Below are positions 7,804 through 15,879 of a stretch of 51,290 nt of DNA, one piece after another. The first letter of the stretch is position 1; the number at the start of each line of letters is the position of its first letter. This stretch comes from Candidatus Avirikenella pullistercoris. GTDB lineage: Bacteria; Bacteroidota; Bacteroidia; Bacteroidales; Rikenellaceae. Position numbers and translations under genes: made by a program. The stretch lies in NCBI GenBank assembly GCA_018710935.1, contig DVIX01000095.1:1-51290 (forward strand). The letters are read 5' to 3'. Under the pieces are notes generated by a model, which worked only from the letters and a program-made list of their open reading frames with translations, was not told the DNA's origin and did not search any database.

Positions 7804-9021
7804 ATGCTTGAGGGCAAAAAGATATTATTGGGAGTAACAGGAAGTATAGCAGCTTATAAGGCTGCTATACTTGTCAGAGCCTTAGTGGAAAAAGGGGCTG
7901 AAGTAAAAGTGGTGATGACAGAATTGGCTAAACAGTTTATTACGCCGCTGACTATGGCTACTTTGTCTAAAAATCCGGTATTGGTCGATTTTTTCAACCC
8001 TGAAAACGGAGAGTGGAATTCCCATGTTAAATTGGGGCTATGGGCGGATGCATATGTAATTGCTCCTGCTACGGCCAATACGATAGGAAAAATGGCGCAT
8101 GGCGTTGCAGATAACCTGTTGCTTACTTCTTATTTGTCTGCACGTTGTCCGGTTTTTGTGTCTCCGGCCATGGATTTGGATATGTATGCTCATTCTGCGA
8201 CTCAACGTAATATGGCGGTTTTGCGTCGGGATGGAGTGCATATTATCGAGCCGGGAGAGGGATTTCTTGCGAGTGGGTTGATCGGGAAGGGAAGGATGGA
8301 AGAACCGCATGAGATTGTGCGTTATATCGATGATTTTTTCGATAAAAAGGAGCAGCAAGGCCGTTTTCGTGGGAAAAAGGTTGTCGTAACTGCCGGCGGG
8401 ACGATTGAACCGATTGATTCCGTACGTTTTGTAAGCAATTATTCATCCGGGAAAATGGGGTATGCCATAGCGGCGCAGTTTGCTGCCGAGGGAGCGGATG
8501 TTACGATAGTACATGCAGCTGTCGACGGCCGCTTGCGCGGAACCTTGCCGGGAATAAAGGAGATAAAGACATTGTCGGCGGCGGAGATGTACGAACAGAT
8601 GATTGAATTGCAACCAGAAAGCGATATTATTGTGATGGCTGCGGCGGTGGCCGATTATACTCCGGAAAAGGTGGCTGATCATAAATTGAAGAAAAAGCCC
8701 GATGATAAAAATTTTGTGCTGGTGTTGAAAGAAACGCAGGATATTGCGGAAATGTTGGGTAAGATGAAAAAAGAGGGGCAGTTGTTAGTCGGTTTCGCTC
8801 TTGAGACGGACAATGAAGCGGATAATGCCCTGAAAAAATTGAAGAAAAAAAATTTGGATTTTATTATATTGAATTCTTTAAGGGATAAGGGAGCAGGGTT
8901 TGCTACCGATACTAATAAAATTACGATTTATCATAAAAACGGGGAACGGAAGGTCTTCCCTTTGAAAAGCAAGCCGGAAGTGGCTGTCGATATTGTAAAT
9001 GAGATTGCAGGATGTCTTTAG
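7804..9021 (+). CDS. coaBC: Bifunctional phosphopantothenoylcysteine decarboxylase / phosphopantothenate-cysteine ligase
   Basis: A 405-residue fusion for steps two and three of coenzyme A synthesis. The N-terminal flavoprotein CoaC domain (1-180) has GVTGSIAAYK, the catalytic His74 in WNSHVKLG, and PAMDLDMYAH at 121-130, corresponding to the family's PxMNxxMW (Asp and Tyr replace Asn and Trp). The CoaB domain (about 188-405) begins KKVVVTAGGTIEPIDSVRFV and contains NYSSGKMGYAIA and DHKLKKK. Cytoplasmic. It follows rpoZ closely and is probably in the same operon. Confidence 0.95.
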   Translation: MLEGKKILLGVTGSIAAYKAAILVRALVEKGAEVKVVMTELAKQFITPLTMATLSKNPVLVDFFNPENGEWNSHVKLGLWADAYVIAPATANTIGKMAHGVADNLLLTSYLSARCPVFVSPAMDLDMYAHSATQRNMAVLRRDGVHIIEPGEGFLASGLIGKGRMEEPHEIVRYIDDFFDKKEQQGRFRGKKVVVTAGGTIEPIDSVRFVSNYSSGKMGYAIAAQFAAEGADVTIVHAAVDGRLRGTLPGIKEIKTLSAAEMYEQMIELQPESDIIVMAAAVADYTPEKVADHKLKKKPDDKNFVLVLKETQDIAEMLGKMKKEGQLLVGFALETDNEADNALKKLKKKNLDFIILNSLRDKGAGFATDTNKITIYHKNGERKVFPLKSKPEVAVDIVNEIAGCL

Positions 9022-9063
9022 ATCTTATTTTATCCCTCTGTTTATAATTTTATTCGGAAAGAT

Positions 9064-10926
9064 ATGATACAATTGGAAAATATCAGCAAGTGGTATGGGG
9101 AAATATTGTTGTATGAAAATCTTTCCTTGACGATAGCGGAAGGACACCGGATTGCGTTGATTGCTAAGAATGGTGCAGGAAAAACTACTTTATTGAATAT
9201 TGTAGCGGGTGTCGAGTCTGCCGATAACGGAAATGTTACTTTTCAGAACGGGATAACGGTGGGATATTTGGCACAGGAACCGGTATTGGCGGATAATCTG
9301 ACTGTATTGGAGGCGATATATCATGCCGACGATGCATTGGTTTCCGTTGTACGGGATTATGAAAAAGCGTTGGCAGAAAATGATAATATCCGATTAGGAG
9401 AGCTGATTTCTCAAATGGATGCGTTGAATGCCTGGGATTTTGAACATAGAGCAAAAAATATTCTTACCCGGTTGAAGATAACCGATTTTTTCCAGAAAGT
9501 GGCTACTTTGTCCGGAGGACAGCGTAAACGGCTTGCTTTGGCGATGGTTCTGATAGAGTCGCCGGACGTATTGATTTTGGATGAGCCAACCAATCACCTT
9601 GATTTGGAAATGGCGCAATGGCTGGAAGATTATCTGTTGAAAAGCGGCAAAACGCTTTTTATGGTAACGCACGACCGTTATTTCCTGGACAGGGTATGCA
9701 CGGATATTTACGAATTGGACCATGGTATTCTTTATACCTATAAAGGAGGGTATAGCGATTATGTGGAAAAACGGGCGGAGCGAATCGAACAATTCAATAC
9801 GGAAGTGGAAAAAGCGCAAAATTTGTTCCGTAGGGAATTGGAGTGGATGCGCCGGATGCCTCAGGCGAGGGGACATAAAGCGAAATACAGAAAGGATGCT
9901 TTTTATGAAACGAAAGAAAAAGCTTTCCGGAAAAGAAATGATGACGTAATCGATATTCAGATTAAAGCTTCCCGGTTGGGAACTAAGATATTTGAAGCAG
10001 ATCATCTGAACAAGCGTTTCGGAGATAAAATAATATTGAATGATTTTTCCTATCGATTCGCTCGTTATGAGAAGTTAGGCATTGTTGGCAAAAACGGGAC
10101 AGGGAAAAGTACGTTTTTGAATATTATATCGGGAGATATGCAGCCGGATAGTGGAATTGTGGAGATAGGGGAAAGTGTGCGTTTCGGTTATTACCGCCAA
10201 ACCGGAATGAGTTTCGATGAGAATAAAAAAGTAATTGATGCAGTCCGGGAGATAGCGGAAGTCGTTACGTTAGGCGATGGAAAAACAATTACGGCAAGCC
10301 AGTTTTTGAATCATTTTCTTTTTCCGCCGGAAGTACAATATACTTATATTTATAAATTGAGTGGGGGAGAGAAACGCCGTTTGTATTTGTTGACGGTTTT
10401 GATGATGAGCCCGAATTTCCTGATATTGGATGAGCCTACCAATGATTTGGATATAATGACTTTGAATATATTGGAGGATTATCTGGAAAAATTCGGGGGA
10501 TGCCTGATTGTGGTTTCCCATGACCGTTATTTTATGGATAAGGTTGTCGATCATCTTTTGGTTTTTGAGGGGAATGGAAAAATTACGGTTTTTCCGGGTA
10601 ATTATACACAGTATCGTAACAGTGTGGAAGAAAGAGAGGAGCAGGAACGTAGAATTCAGGAAAAACCGGTCTTATCGAAAAAATCTGTTTCTGAAAAAGT
10701 GGAACGGGAACGTAAGTTGACTTTTAAAGAAAAACAGGAGATGATGAGCCTGGAACAGGAGATAGAGGTTTTGGAGAAGGAGAAAAAGGAGATGGAAAAG
10801 GCTATGAGTAGCGGGACATTGAGTATTGACGATTTAACGTCGTTGTCTGAACGTTACGGAATTCTTTCCGCTGATTTGGATGAAAAAAGCATGCGATGGC
10901 TCGAATTATCGGAAATTAAAAGTTAA
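9064..10926 (+). CDS. ABC-F family ATPase (Uup-like)
   Basis: A 620-residue protein with two ABC ATPase domains and no membrane segments, the ABC-F layout. Domain 1 has Walker A AKNGAGKTT (34-42), signature LSGGQRKRLALAM and DEPTNHLD. Domain 2 has GKNGTGKST, LSGGEKRRLYLL and DEPTNDLD. A C-terminal charged coiled coil (about 545-615) resembles that of Uup. ABC-F proteins act on ribosomes, in translation or antibiotic protection, or in DNA-linked roles for Uup. Nothing here marks it as a resistance determinant. It starts 42 bp after coaBC and converges on the phosphatase gene. Confidence 0.88.
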   Translation: MIQLENISKWYGEILLYENLSLTIAEGHRIALIAKNGAGKTTLLNIVAGVESADNGNVTFQNGITVGYLAQEPVLADNLTVLEAIYHADDALVSVVRDYEKALAENDNIRLGELISQMDALNAWDFEHRAKNILTRLKITDFFQKVATLSGGQRKRLALAMVLIESPDVLILDEPTNHLDLEMAQWLEDYLLKSGKTLFMVTHDRYFLDRVCTDIYELDHGILYTYKGGYSDYVEKRAERIEQFNTEVEKAQNLFRRELEWMRRMPQARGHKAKYRKDAFYETKEKAFRKRNDDVIDIQIKASRLGTKIFEADHLNKRFGDKIILNDFSYRFARYEKLGIVGKNGTGKSTFLNIISGDMQPDSGIVEIGESVRFGYYRQTGMSFDENKKVIDAVREIAEVVTLGDGKTITASQFLNHFLFPPEVQYTYIYKLSGGEKRRLYLLTVLMMSPNFLILDEPTNDLDIMTLNILEDYLEKFGGCLIVVSHDRYFMDKVVDHLLVFEGNGKITVFPGNYTQYRNSVEEREEQERRIQEKPVLSKKSVSEKVERERKLTFKEKQEMMSLEQEIEVLEKEKKEMEKAMSSGTLSIDDLTSLSERYGILSADLDEKSMRWLELSEIKS

Positions 10927-10956
10927 ATTGATTTCTTCGATTTCTTTTTAAGAAAG

Positions 10957-12138
10957 TTATACATACAGTATATTGACCTCTTTCATATATTTTTGTTCTA
11001 ATATACGAGCAATGTACTTCATTACTTTCCGTCTTAATTCGAATTCATCTACCATATAAAAACCGCCGTTTTCTCGGCTTGTTCCGATTAACATATTGAT
11101 TTCGTCGCTTTCCAGAAGCATTTTGCATACTGTTGCAGCCGGACCTATTTCTCCTGAAAAATAATCGTGTTTTTGCAGTATGTCGTAAACCTTACTCATC
11201 GTAACTAGACTTTCGGTTATTATATTTACTCCTTGCATGTGCCATGCCGGTTGCACATCCGGGTCGGATGAGAATTCATCTTTTAGAATTTCTACCCCTT
11301 TCAATTTAGAAATCAGCAAGGCAAGGTGATATCCGCAAATAATTTTTTCTCCCTGAAAATTATCGATTGTTTCTACTAATTTGGGGTATTCACTTTCTGA
11401 AGAGGGAGGGCATGAACACATCAGAACGCTTTTAGGTTTTCGGATGCTGATAACAGCACAGGTGATATCGTCATGAGTCAGTTCCGGTTCGTTATTTATG
11501 GCTCTTCCCATAATTTTTGCAGCGAGGTCGGAAGAGTTGATTTGTTTGTCGCCGGATAAAGTTTGTAAAATAAATTGATTTACGTTTTTTCTTCCCCAAC
11601 CGAATGGGTATAAATCGCTGCCTAACCCGCTTTGGGTGATTCCATCGCTCATGATGACGATACGGTCGTTTTCCTGTATGTCGAATGTCGTTGTCCGGAT
11701 TATCAAATCCCTATTCGTTTCGGCTCTTTTAAGAATAATTTTATCCCCGGCGGGTTCAAATAGTCCACCGTTCCTGTATATAAGGCTTTGGGGATTATCG
11801 TATTCGATAATGGTAGCTTTTCCGGTGTTGTGATTTATATCAACAATGGAGAATGTGGAATAACTTATTTTGCGAATGCTGCATATCGGAAGGCTTTTCA
11901 GTATCATTTCAGCCGTTTCTCGAATGTCGTCTTGGCGATAGTCGAAATTGATGATCATCGATGCTGTAAGCGAAGACAAAACATTGGCTTTTACACCATG
12001 TCCCATTCCGTCGGATAAGACGGCAATGGAATGTGCGCCTCCTTCCATACGCCGGAAAAGGAATGTATCTCCGCAGATACGTTCTTTTTTATAGGTTTCT
12101 TGTTTGCAAGCGATATCGGTAAACAAGTTGGTTGCCAT
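10957..12138 (-). CDS. SpoIIE-type serine phosphatase, hydrogenase-cluster family
   Basis: A 393-residue soluble protein. The N-terminal PP2C/SpoIIE phosphatase domain (about 1-230) shows the metal-binding AVLSDGMGHGVKAN (Asp43), RIVIMSDGITQSG and HDDITCAVI. The C-terminal 155 residues (KIICGYHLALLISKLKG... SDPDVQPAWHMQGVNIITES... LLESDEINMLIG) match, from memory, the extra domain of SpoIIE phosphatases found beside [FeFe]-hydrogenase genes. Such enzymes dephosphorylate Ser/Thr sites on anti-anti-sigma-like proteins; its target is not visible here. Its start codon directly abuts the stop of the upstream PAS gene (0 bp), so the two are translationally coupled. No hydrogenase, STAS or HATPase gene is adjacent. 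Confidence 0.82.
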   Translation of the reverse strand: MATNLFTDIACKQETYKKERICGDTFLFRRMEGGAHSIAVLSDGMGHGVKANVLSSLTASMIINFDYRQDDIRETAEMILKSLPICSIRKISYSTFSIVDINHNTGKATIIEYDNPQSLIYRNGGLFEPAGDKIILKRAETNRDLIIRTTTFDIQENDRIVIMSDGITQSGLGSDLYPFGWGRKNVNQFILQTLSGDKQINSSDLAAKIMGRAINNEPELTHDDITCAVISIRKPKSVLMCSCPPSSESEYPKLVETIDNFQGEKIICGYHLALLISKLKGVEILKDEFSSDPDVQPAWHMQGVNIITESLVTMSKVYDILQKHDYFSGEIGPAATVCKMLLESDEINMLIGTSRENGGFYMVDEFELRRKVMKYIARILEQKYMKEVNILYV

Positions 12139-12750
12139 CTATTTTTCTCCTATTGACTTAATGATAGAATTAAGAATTTTGGTCGTTTCGGATGTTTCCT
12201 CTCCCATAAGAAATCCTATTTTTTGAATCATAGCCATATTTTTATCGATTACATCCCGAATGCGGGAGGCGATTTCCTCTTTTTTCAAAACATTATTGTC
12301 GTACAAATTTCGAAATATGGCTAAAACCTGTTCGCCTTTTTTGAGACAATATATGGAAAGGTTCATCAGAGCCTCTTTGATTTCAATTTCTGCGTTGACG
12401 ATATCGTTGCCACCGTGCAGCGAATTTAAAAACAGCATATGTATTTCAGGGGGGAAAACCTGCCTTATATCTATATCAGTCAAACCTGGGACTTTTTCAG
12501 ATAGTTCGCGGGCTTCGTATGGCAATAATTCAATGAAAGAGTTATTTGTGAAACTGATCTTCCCGTCCTTACTTACAACAACAATCGGCTGAGGCAATTT
12601 ATCGATGATCAACCGTATTGTCCTGTTGATTTTTATTAATTCTGTTTTTATGAATTTGTTTTCGGCCCGGAGCCCTTCTATTAATCCCTTGTATTCCTGT
12701 AACTTCTTTTCTAATGCAGAATAATCTTTTCCCTCATCCATAAAAAACAA
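12139..12750 (-). CDS. PAS-domain sensory protein coupled to the SpoIIE phosphatase
   Basis: A 203-residue soluble protein with an N-terminal coiled coil (about 8-45), then a PAS domain (about 48-150, LPQPIVVVSKDGKISFTNNSFIELL) and a C-terminal helical segment. It has no kinase or DNA-binding domain. It lies directly upstream of the phosphatase gene with no gap, so it probably senses a redox or metabolic cue and controls the phosphatase by protein contact. The ligand cannot be read from the sequence. Confidence 0.75.
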   Translation of the reverse strand: MFFMDEGKDYSALEKKLQEYKGLIEGLRAENKFIKTELIKINRTIRLIIDKLPQPIVVVSKDGKISFTNNSFIELLPYEARELSEKVPGLTDIDIRQVFPPEIHMLFLNSLHGGNDIVNAEIEIKEALMNLSIYCLKKGEQVLAIFRNLYDNNVLKKEEIASRIRDVIDKNMAMIQKIGFLMGEETSETTKILNSIIKSIGEK

Positions 12751-12964
12751 ATATCGAGCTGTTTAGTACTTTGATTTACTTATGTTTATTGATGAAAATC
12801 TATGAATGTTTCTGTCGATTTCCCTTTAAATACAGTTGTAATTTATAAAAGTTTTATGTATAAAAAATGTTTTTGTCATGAAAAAAATCCCATTTTGTGA
12901 AAAAAATATAATATTAAAAAATGTTTGTAAAATGTAAGTCGTTTATAGTTAATTGATTATTTAT

Positions 12965-12990
12965 TTTGCCTGAGAAAGGCAAATTTTTTT
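12965..12990 (+). terminator. Orphan rho-independent terminator upstream of the cold-shock gene
   Basis: The arms TTTGCCT (12965-12971) and AGGCAAA (12977-12983) enclose a 5-nt loop and are followed by seven Ts, a clear plus-strand terminator. No plus-strand gene precedes it: the genes to the left are on the minus strand. The 12751-13075 gap (325 bp) holds only this, the cold-shock promoter and A/T-rich DNA. A small RNA ending here is possible. Confidence 0.6.
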
Positions 12991-13001
12991 ATAGTATAAA
13001 G

Positions 13002-13033
13002 TTGAAAGAAAGATTGGTATTCTGGTATTTTTG
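13002..13033 (+). promoter_or_regulatory. Cold-shock gene promoter
   Basis: TTG at 13002-13004, a 21-nt spacer and a perfect -7 box TATTTTTG at 13026-13033 leave a leader of roughly 35 nt before the ATG at 13076. Confidence 0.5.
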
Positions 13034-13075
13034 TCTTACTTTGCGTTACAATTATTTAATTTTAAACACTAATTT

Positions 13076-13276
13076 ATGAAAGGCACAGTAAAATGGTTTG
13101 ATGCAGCCAAAGGTTATGGCTTCATTACGGCCGAAACAGGTAGCGACATTTTTGTTCACTACACAGGTATTAACAAAGAGGGGTTCCGTGGATTGGAACA
13201 AGACCAAACGGTTGAGTTCGAGTTGGAAGAAGGAAAGAAAGGACCTCAGGCAGTTAAAGTTGAAGTAATAGGATAA
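13076..13276 (+). CDS. Cold-shock domain protein (CspA family)
   Basis: A 66-residue single-domain cold-shock protein. It starts [17 protein letters not shown], with RNP1 KGYGFI (12-17) and RNP2 IFVHY (25-29), the aromatic nucleic-acid-binding surface. It is an RNA chaperone acting on single-stranded RNA or DNA in the cytoplasm. Length and domain are standard. It is monocistronic, between its own promoter and a strong terminator. Confidence 0.95.
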   Translation: MKGTVKWFDAAKGYGFITAETGSDIFVHYTGINKEGFRGLEQDQTVEFELEEGKKGPQAVKVEVIG

Positions 13277-13314
13277 GTATTTAGTTCATAAATATAGAAA
13301 TTCTTATTATTCCG

Positions 13315-13345
13315 AAAGAGAAGATATAAAATATCTTCTCTTTTT
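13315..13345 (+). terminator. Cold-shock gene terminator
   Basis: A 12-bp stem (13316-13327 with 13331-13342) with a 3-nt loop is followed by a T-rich tail, 38 bp after the stop codon. Confidence 0.85.
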
Positions 13346-13570
13346 ATTTTTGTCGCTTTTCTTTTGTTACTGGAAAAGGAGGGGAAGAGAATAATGCGGA
13401 GTCAGGAGTATAGAATAAAAGATATCGTATTGTGTGATATGTAATGGGTTTTATATAGTTGGACGGGAGCGGGTATATTTTTTAAGATTAGATTTCCGGA
13501 TAGGTTCGGAACATAAAGAAGGAGGATGTGGAAAATAGTGGAAGTAGTAACTCTGAAGTTGGGCTACTGT

Positions 13571-13604
13571 TTTGTTTATCGTTTGAAAAAATTTAATATC
13601 TTTG
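13571..13604 (+). promoter_or_regulatory. nadE promoter
   Basis: TTTG at 13571-13574, a 22-nt spacer and a perfect TATCTTTG -7 box at 13597-13604 imply a leader of about 105 nt. The leader contains a small hairpin (AAGGCAA 13654-13660 with TTGCCTT 13666-13672). The rest of the 13346-13716 gap shows no convincing gene. Confidence 0.5.
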
Positions 13605-13716
13605 ATACAGTTATGTCGTATTTTTGAATTGATAAAGAAAATGCAGAGGGTGGAAGGCAAATGTATTGCCTTGTTGAAAAGGTATGTTATTAACAGAAAA
13701 TCAAATTTATTAGGTT

Positions 13717-15366
13717 ATGAATGTAGCGGTTTCGCAGTTAAATCCTACGGTAGGGGATATTCAGTCGAATAAGGAAAAAATCATAGAGCATATTAATCGG
13801 GCAACAGGTAAGGGGGCTGATTTGATCGTATTCGGAGAAATGGCTCTTTCCGGTACGCCTACTTACGATATTGTAAATATGACGGATTTTGTGGACAGAT
13901 GTTATTCTGCGCTTTCAGATATTGCAGAAGCCGCTGCCAATATCGATGTTTTGGTGGGAATGCCTACGGTTTCCGGAGATGACACTTTTAATTCCGTTGC
14001 TTATATCCGGGAAGGGAAAGTGGTCGATTTTTTCAGTAAGGCCATGCCTTTCTCCCGGGATGAACTTCCTTATTATGCAGGGATAGATTCTCCGTCTTTT
14101 TTTGATGAAAATGAGAGCCAGACCGATGAATTGCCGGAACATATTATTACGGTGGACGGATACAAAATGTTAATAATGATAGGCGATGATTTGCAGTTTA
14201 TCAATTCTTTGCAATGTTTCGATACTCCCCGGACTAAACCCGATTTTATCATGCATCTGGCGGCGCGCCCTTATTCGCACGGTGCGCTTGAAGAAGATAT
14301 AGAACTGTTAAGTTCTGTTGCCAAAGAGAATGAAGTCCCTTTAGTAAGCGTTAATTTGGTAGGAGGTAATACGGATATCGTTTATTATGGAAGTTCCGTA
14401 ATTTTCAATAAACAGGGACAGATGATCAAACGGTTGAAAAATTTTGAAGAGGATTTTGATATAACGGACCTATCGTCTGAAAATATCCGTCGCCATAAGA
14501 GTATCAATTTGCCGGTACAGTCGGCGAGTTCTAAAGTGCGCCATACTTATAAAGCGATTGCTTTGGGAGTGAAAGACTATTTTGGAAAATCGGGCTTTAC
14601 TTCTGCCTGCCTGGGGCTTTCGGGAGGTATTGATTCAGCGGTCGTAGCGGCTATTGCTGTGGATGTATTAGGGGCGAATAATGTGCGGGTATTGATGATG
14701 CCGTCGCAGTTCTCTTCCGGGCATTCCGTGACGGATGCAATGAAATTGGCCGAAAATCTGGGTATTAAATGTGAAAAAGTGGAAATAGAGCCGATATACA
14801 ATAGTTTTATGAAAGGCTTGGAGCCCATTTTTCAGGGATTGCCTTTCTCTCTTGCCGAAGAAAATCTGCAAGCAAGGATTCGGGGGACATTGATGATGGC
14901 GATTTCCAATAAATTCGGAAATTTGTTGTTGAATACTTCCAATAAAAGCGAAATAGCGATGGGATACGGAACGCTTTATGGCGATACGAACGGTGCCCTT
15001 TCCATATTGGGGGATGTATATAAAACGGAAGTGTATGCTTTAGCGGAGTATATTAATCATAAGGGAGAAGTTATCCCACGTTCCATTATCGAAAAAGAGC
15101 CTTCTGCCGAGTTGAGGGAAGGACAAAAAGATAGTGACAGTTTGCCTGTATATGATATTTTGGACGGAATCCTTTATCGACTGATAGAAGAGGGCATGTC
15201 TTTAATGGAAGTGGCAGCGGAAGGATACGATATGGAGGTTGTTTCTAAGGTCAGCAAGTTGTTGAAGGCATCGGAGCATAAGCGTTACCAGTTGGCGCCG
15301 GCGTTGAGGGTTTCCAAATGTACTTTGGGAAAAGACAGGGTGATTCCTATCGTTTCCAGATATTGA
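13717..15366 (+). CDS. nadE: NAD synthetase of the glutamine-dependent architecture, amidase cysteine missing
   Basis: A 549-residue two-domain enzyme making NAD from deamido-NAD in the cytoplasm. The N-terminal nitrilase-like domain (1-260) keeps Glu41 in FGEMALSG and a candidate Lys in FSKAMP. At the nucleophile position, where family members read ICED, this protein has IGDDL, with Gly156 in place of Cys. The C-terminal ammonia-dependent synthetase domain (about 275-549) is intact: SGGIDS P-loop (302-307), NTSNKSEIAMGYGTLYGD and IEKEPSAELR. The glutaminase half therefore looks inactive, and the enzyme may use free ammonia. The frame is clean, so this is not a recent pseudogene. Confidence 0.93.
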   Translation: MNVAVSQLNPTVGDIQSNKEKIIEHINRATGKGADLIVFGEMALSGTPTYDIVNMTDFVDRCYSALSDIAEAAANIDVLVGMPTVSGDDTFNSVAYIREGKVVDFFSKAMPFSRDELPYYAGIDSPSFFDENESQTDELPEHIITVDGYKMLIMIGDDLQFINSLQCFDTPRTKPDFIMHLAARPYSHGALEEDIELLSSVAKENEVPLVSVNLVGGNTDIVYYGSSVIFNKQGQMIKRLKNFEEDFDITDLSSENIRRHKSINLPVQSASSKVRHTYKAIALGVKDYFGKSGFTSACLGLSGGIDSAVVAAIAVDVLGANNVRVLMMPSQFSSGHSVTDAMKLAENLGIKCEKVEIEPIYNSFMKGLEPIFQGLPFSLAEENLQARIRGTLMMAISNKFGNLLLNTSNKSEIAMGYGTLYGDTNGALSILGDVYKTEVYALAEYINHKGEVIPRSIIEKEPSAELREGQKDSDSLPVYDILDGILYRLIEEGMSLMEVAAEGYDMEVVSKVSKLLKASEHKRYQLAPALRVSKCTLGKDRVIPIVSRY

Positions 15367-15379
15367 ATTTAAAGTTAAG

Positions 15380-15416
15380 GGGAAAAAGAAAACAGTGTTT
15401 TCTGTGTTTCCTTTTT
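15380..15416 (+). terminator. Possible weak terminator after nadE
   Basis: An imperfect hairpin (GGAAA and ACAG on the left, CTGT and TTTCC on the right, with an internal loop) is followed by a T-run. It lies between nadE and rseC and may separate the two units. Confidence 0.35.
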
Positions 15417-15447
15417 CGTGTTTAAGGTTTAGAAAGAGAAGAATCTG

Positions 15448-15879
15448 ATGCAACGAATAGAGCATAAAGGGGTAGTTACTTCTGTGGAAGGGAATAAAGT
15501 GTTCGTAACGATTATTTCGCATTCGGCATGTGAGGCGTGTCATGCAAAAGGGATATGTAGCGGTGGAGGAACTTCGGAAAGTAAGGCGAAAGTAATTGAG
15601 GTTACGGTTCCTGACAGCAGTAATTATAAAATATCGGATGAGGTGATGCTTTTTATAACTACTTCTACAGGTATAAAAGTGGTCGTAATGGCTTATGTTA
15701 TACCAGTGATAATCTGTTTGTTAGTATTGGTTTTTATGAATAGAGCGGGGATTTCGGATAATGTAAACGGCTTGATTTCCCTCGTTTTTTTGGTGCTTTA
15801 TTTTATAATTTTGTTTACCTTTAGGCGCAAAATTACCAATAAAATTCTTATTGAAATAGAAAAAACTGAACCTAAATGA
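15448..15879 (+). CDS. rseC: RseC/MucC family membrane protein, first gene of the rnf operon
   Basis: A 143-residue RseC/MucC protein. The N-terminal cytoplasmic part has three cysteines in SACEACHAKGIC (Cys28, 31, 37), then two membrane helices (about 71-92 and 97-118) and a basic C-terminus. Homologues are associated with SoxR reduction, sigma-E control and Rnf complexes. Here it precedes rnfB with a 4-nt ATGA overlap, the arrangement usual in Bacteroidota, so a role in Rnf assembly or redox tuning is likely. The cysteines may bind a cofactor, which is inference. Confidence 0.88.
   Translation: MQRIEHKGVVTSVEGNKVFVTIISHSACEACHAKGICSGGGTSESKAKVIEVTVPDSSNYKISDEVMLFITTSTGIKVVVMAYVIPVIICLLVLVFMNRAGISDNVNGLISLVFLVLYFIILFTFRRKITNKILIEIEKTEPK

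Noticed and set aside
9154-9192. Degenerate Walker A (Ala for the first Gly) in the ABC-F protein, considered as a sign of inactivity.
   Set aside because: From memory this substitution is frequent in Bacteroidota Uup-like proteins, and the other ATPase motifs are intact.
13451-13660. A 69-codon minus-strand open frame between the cold-shock gene and nadE.
   Set aside because: It runs through the nadE promoter and leader, has no ribosome-binding context or domain, and is probably chance.
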